Shown piece after piece: positions 35,782 to 38,926 of a stretch of 38,926 nt of DNA. Source of the DNA: Candidatus Caccoplasma merdipullorum (lineage in GTDB: Bacteria; Bacteroidota; Bacteroidia; Bacteroidales; G3-4614); contig JADIMW010000013.1 of assembly GCA_017694415.1 (NCBI GenBank), positions 1 to 38,926 of the forward strand, read 5' to 3'. The position numbers and the translations under genes are program-made. Under the pieces are notes generated by a model, which saw only the letters and a program-made list of their open reading frames with translations, had not been told where the DNA came from and did not search any database. Numbering within the stretch: position 1 is the first letter of the stretch; each line of letters opens with the position of its first letter.

Positions 35782-37188
35782 TTATCTTCCGAAATTGAAC
35801 ATGTCGGAGTGTGTGTGTTCTCTGTCCATTATCGCTTTCAACTCTTCTACTTTGTCGGGATAGGTTGCTGCCAAATCGTTATCCTCGTGCGGATCCTCTG
35901 CTATGTTGTAGAGCTCGTGTGTGGGATTGCCGTTCTTTATGTTCTGACGAATCAGCTTCCAGTCGCCTGCACGTACTGCCTGACGTCCGTTTTCTTCATG
36001 GAATTCCCAATAGAGGAACTCGTGTTCTTGCTGGGTTCCGTTACCGGTGAGCGTGGGGAGTATGGATAGTCCGTCCATCGCTTCGTCGCGCCAGTTGCTA
36101 TCTTCGCCGAGCAACTCTACGAATGTCGGCATCATGTCCCATCCTGCCGCCTGTATATGGCTTATTGCTCCGGCTTCTATCGTACCGGGCCAGTAGGCTA
36201 TGAACGGTACTCGCATTCCGCCTTCATACAGTGCTCTTTTCAATCCGCGAAGACGTTCTTCGGTATTGAAGAACGTAGGATCGGCTCCGCCTTCATTGTG
36301 AGGGCCGTTGTCGCTTGTGAAGATGAACAGTGTCTTGTCGGCTATTCCCAAACGTTCGAGTTCGTCGATTATCTGCCCTACGTAGGTATCGAGACGTGTT
36401 ATCATTGCAGCGAACTGTGTACGGGGATTAAGCGCCGTTCCGTAATCGCCGTCATTATACCACGGATTAGGTTCATAGAATTTTCCGTCGTACATTGCCA
36501 CGATGCTGTCCTGCGGCTGGGTGAGTTCGGCATGGGGTATGGTATATGTGAAGTAGCCGAAGAATGCTTTGTCGGCATTGTCGCGGATAAACTTCAACGC
36601 TTCCTGATGGATGAGATCCTGCGAGTATGAGTTTCCGCCCAACTGTACTTTTTCCTTGTTGTTCCACAAATACTGGGGATAGTACGAGTGTGCCTTGCGC
36701 TGGCAGTTGTAGCCGTAGAACACATCGAATCCCATATCGTTGGCTTCGCCTCCCGAACCGGGATAACCCATCCCCCATTTACCGAAACACCCTGTTACAT
36801 ATCCGTTCTGCTGGAAGAGGTTGCCTATGGTCTCGACATTGGGGTCGAGCGGCTCCTGCCCTTCGGGCTGAATCTCCTTGTTGCCTCTGATTTTGGTGTG
36901 TCCCGTGTGCTGTCCTGTCATGAGCGACGCTCGCGACGGGGCACTGACGGCAGTACTTGCATAGAACTGCGTGAAACTCATCCCGTTGTTTACCAATCGG
37001 GTTAGGTTGGGAGTGGATATCATCTGCTGTCCGTATGCTTCTATATCGCTGTATCCCATATCATCGCACAGCAGGTATATGACATTGGGACGTTCTGTCG
37101 TTGCTACGGCTTCTTGACCCTGTACAGTATTGCCAATTGATGCAAATAATAATCCGCTGGATAAGTAAAGAAATTTATTTTTATTCAT
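35782..37188 (-). CDS. Sulfatase, S1 family, Ser-type
   Basis: 468 aa; signal peptide; RPNVIYLLCDDMGYSDIEAYG, formylglycine-type motif SAPSRASLMTG, FTSDNGPHNEGG. Confidence 0.93.
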   Translation of the reverse strand: MNKNKFLYLSSGLLFASIGNTVQGQEAVATTERPNVIYLLCDDMGYSDIEAYGQQMISTPNLTRLVNNGMSFTQFYASTAVSAPSRASLMTGQHTGHTKIRGNKEIQPEGQEPLDPNVETIGNLFQQNGYVTGCFGKWGMGYPGSGGEANDMGFDVFYGYNCQRKAHSYYPQYLWNNKEKVQLGGNSYSQDLIHQEALKFIRDNADKAFFGYFTYTIPHAELTQPQDSIVAMYDGKFYEPNPWYNDGDYGTALNPRTQFAAMITRLDTYVGQIIDELERLGIADKTLFIFTSDNGPHNEGGADPTFFNTEERLRGLKRALYEGGMRVPFIAYWPGTIEAGAISHIQAAGWDMMPTFVELLGEDSNWRDEAMDGLSILPTLTGNGTQQEHEFLYWEFHEENGRQAVRAGDWKLIRQNIKNGNPTHELYNIAEDPHEDNDLAATYPDKVEELKAIMDREHTHSDMFNFGR

Positions 37189-37216
37189 ATCGTTATCTAT
37201 TTACGGGTTTCGGTTT

Positions 37217-38926
37217 TTATTTGTCGTATAGTTTAAGGACTGTACGTCCGCTTTCTTCTGATTCGATTAATACCAATACGAATTTTTCAGGATATTTTAT
37301 TTCATATTCTGCATATGCCGAGGTTATAGGGAATGTTCCGAGCATCTGACCTGAGAGCGATACTATTGTTACGTTCCCTCCTTCGGGTGCGTCGAACAGG
37401 GTTACTTTGCCGTTATCCAAAGTGCCTCTTACTGTTACGGCTTCGGATGCTACGTCTTCAATACCTGAAGGTTCGGACACTTCTACACGGTAAAAATACC
37501 AACCTGAACCTGTTCCTATTCCGGCATTGTATATTACTATTGCCCAGAGATCGTCCTGCGCATTCATATATTTGCCTGTCATACCTTCGTATATAATGGT
37601 ATAACTGCCATTGGTGTTTCCACTCGATTCGATTTTGAATTTGTTGCCGGTATCGGATAAGCCGAACTGCGCATTTACATCAGAACTGCTGCATGATATT
37701 CTCTTGCCGTTGCCACGGTTAATGATATATACGTATCCGTTGCCTGCATCTTCCAAACGCCACAGGAACTTGTCTGTCGTATTTGCCGGTTTTTCGGCTC
37801 TAAGTTCCGTACCGTATGTACTTGTGAGGGTTTCGTCGTATGCTATGCATCTGTCGCGACGATCCTCGTCGGTATGTGCATTCATTATCTGATACCATAT
37901 CGGGGCGTCAGCCGTACTTACCGTCGGGGCTTCCAATACCGGTTGCGGGGTGGAGAAGCGTGCTATCAGATATACGCTTGCGGTTACTGTAAATGTATAT
38001 TCGGCATCGTCGCTTACTTTCTCGTCTCCTAGATACCAGCCTTCGAATGTTACTGCACTGCCGGTGTCTTCATTTGCCACGGCTCTTACTGTTACTTCGG
38101 AACCGATTTCGTAACGACCCGATTCATTTGCTGCTGTTACTATTAATGCGGACCCGAGATTGCTGTCGCTCGATGCTACACTGATAAATGCGTCTGTGCG
38201 GGTTCCGTCGTTTTCCATAACATATATTACAAAATCGTAAACTCTACCGCCGCTTACTGATGCATCTGCCGATGAAGGAGTGGATGACTCGAGACGTACA
38301 CGTACTCGGGTTTTTCCTAATTCTGCATCTTCGGGAATAAGGAATGTCTGTTTTATGCTTCTTACCGAAGAGTCTATTGTGGGTTCGCCTGTTACTTGTT
38401 CGTACTCTCCGTCTCTATTCCAATCGGTGTATATTGTTACTGTTTGTGTTGTCGGTACGGAATTTTCGGTAAGTATGAGATCGAATGCTTCGCCTCGCGA
38501 TACGAGCGTCGTGGTTTTTGATATTACCATGAAATGCTTGCTCGGCTGGGAACTGCATACATAACCCAACGGATACATAACGCCGTCGCCTGTTGTTATG
38601 GCTGAGGTTATATATGTTGATCCACTACTGCCTGAAGGCATTGTGTATATGGGGTTGCTTTCTGTCATTCGGCCGAGACGAATCATCGTTTCGAAAGGAT
38701 TTTCCACGATATAATCGTTGTATTGACCTTCGCCGCCTTGGCCACCATCACCGCCTTCACCGCCATCGCCTCCTTCATCCAGATTGGCTTCGTAAAAGAA
38801 CCAGCCAGATGCCTGATGTACGCCGGCTGCATATATCGTTACGCCAAATTCATTGCCGGAATCCATTGCATTAAGGAATGCCCGGTTACCGGAATAATCG
38901 ACATATTTAAAGCAATACTGATTTGC
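37217..38926 (-). CDS. Large secreted multidomain protein (lectin-like module, GEVED domain, InlB-B-like repeat, second lectin-like module, T9SS-like C-terminus); 5' end outside window
   Basis: Frame stays open from the tracked Met (38866) to the window edge. Contains GKTRVRVRLESS...GGRVYDFVIYVMEND (GEVED), FEGWYLGDEKVSDDAEYTFTVTAS (InlB-B-like), duplicated W-F/Y-FYxxx modules, Gly-rich linker GGDGGEGGDGGQGGEG. Confidence 0.8.
   Translation of the reverse strand, partial: ANQYCFKYVDYSGNRAFLNAMDSGNEFGVTIYAAGVHQASGWFFYEANLDEGGDGGEGGDGGQGGEGQYNDYIVENPFETMIRLGRMTESNPIYTMPSGSSGSTYITSAITTGDGVMYPLGYVCSSQPSKHFMVISKTTTLVSRGEAFDLILTENSVPTTQTVTIYTDWNRDGEYEQVTGEPTIDSSVRSIKQTFLIPEDAELGKTRVRVRLESSTPSSADASVSGGRVYDFVIYVMENDGTRTDAFISVASSDSNLGSALIVTAANESGRYEIGSEVTVRAVANEDTGSAVTFEGWYLGDEKVSDDAEYTFTVTASVYLIARFSTPQPVLEAPTVSTADAPIWYQIMNAHTDEDRRDRCIAYDETLTSTYGTELRAEKPANTTDKFLWRLEDAGNGYVYIINRGNGKRISCSSSDVNAQFGLSDTGNKFKIESSGNTNGSYTIIYEGMTGKYMNAQDDLWAIVIYNAGIGTGSGWYFYRVEVSEPSGIEDVASEAVTVRGTLDNGKVTLFDAPEGGNVTIVSLSGQMLGTFPITSAYAEYEIKYPEKFVLVLIESEESGRTVLKLYDK

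Overview
This 38.9-kb window is Bacteroidota (Bacteroidales-like) chromosome. The evidence is TAnnTTTG-type promoters, lipobox and SPI glycosidases, and Ser-type sulfatase and GEVED proteins. Contents in order: (i) the 3' part of a tRNA-Met(CAT); (ii) a small operon of DUF4136 lipoprotein plus outer-membrane barrel (-); (iii) an operon of WG-repeat protein, ispD and recG (+); (iv) a large divergent glycan-degradation cluster, with GH2-GH2-GH92 on the left arm (-) and GH20-GH20-MFS-GH130-GH92 on the right arm (+), which looks like an N-glycan dismantling locus with a cytosolic Man-beta-1,4-GlcNAc phosphorolysis step but no SusC/SusD pair in the window; (v) a small GEVED-domain reading frame interrupted by one in-frame TAA; (vi) proS; (vii) an RND efflux operon (adaptor-pump-TolC) divergent from an AraC-type regulator; (viii) tRNA-Ser(GCT); (ix) a Ser-type sulfatase preceded by a large lectin-like/GEVED protein that runs off the window edge. 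I found no CRISPR array, phage, transposase or recognisable defence system. The least explained items are the nonsense-interrupted GEVED gene, whose in-window paralogue has Glu at the stop position; a two-hairpin intercistronic RNA region between GH20 and the MFS gene; the SusCD-less divided glycan locus; and the lectin/GEVED plus sulfatase pair.
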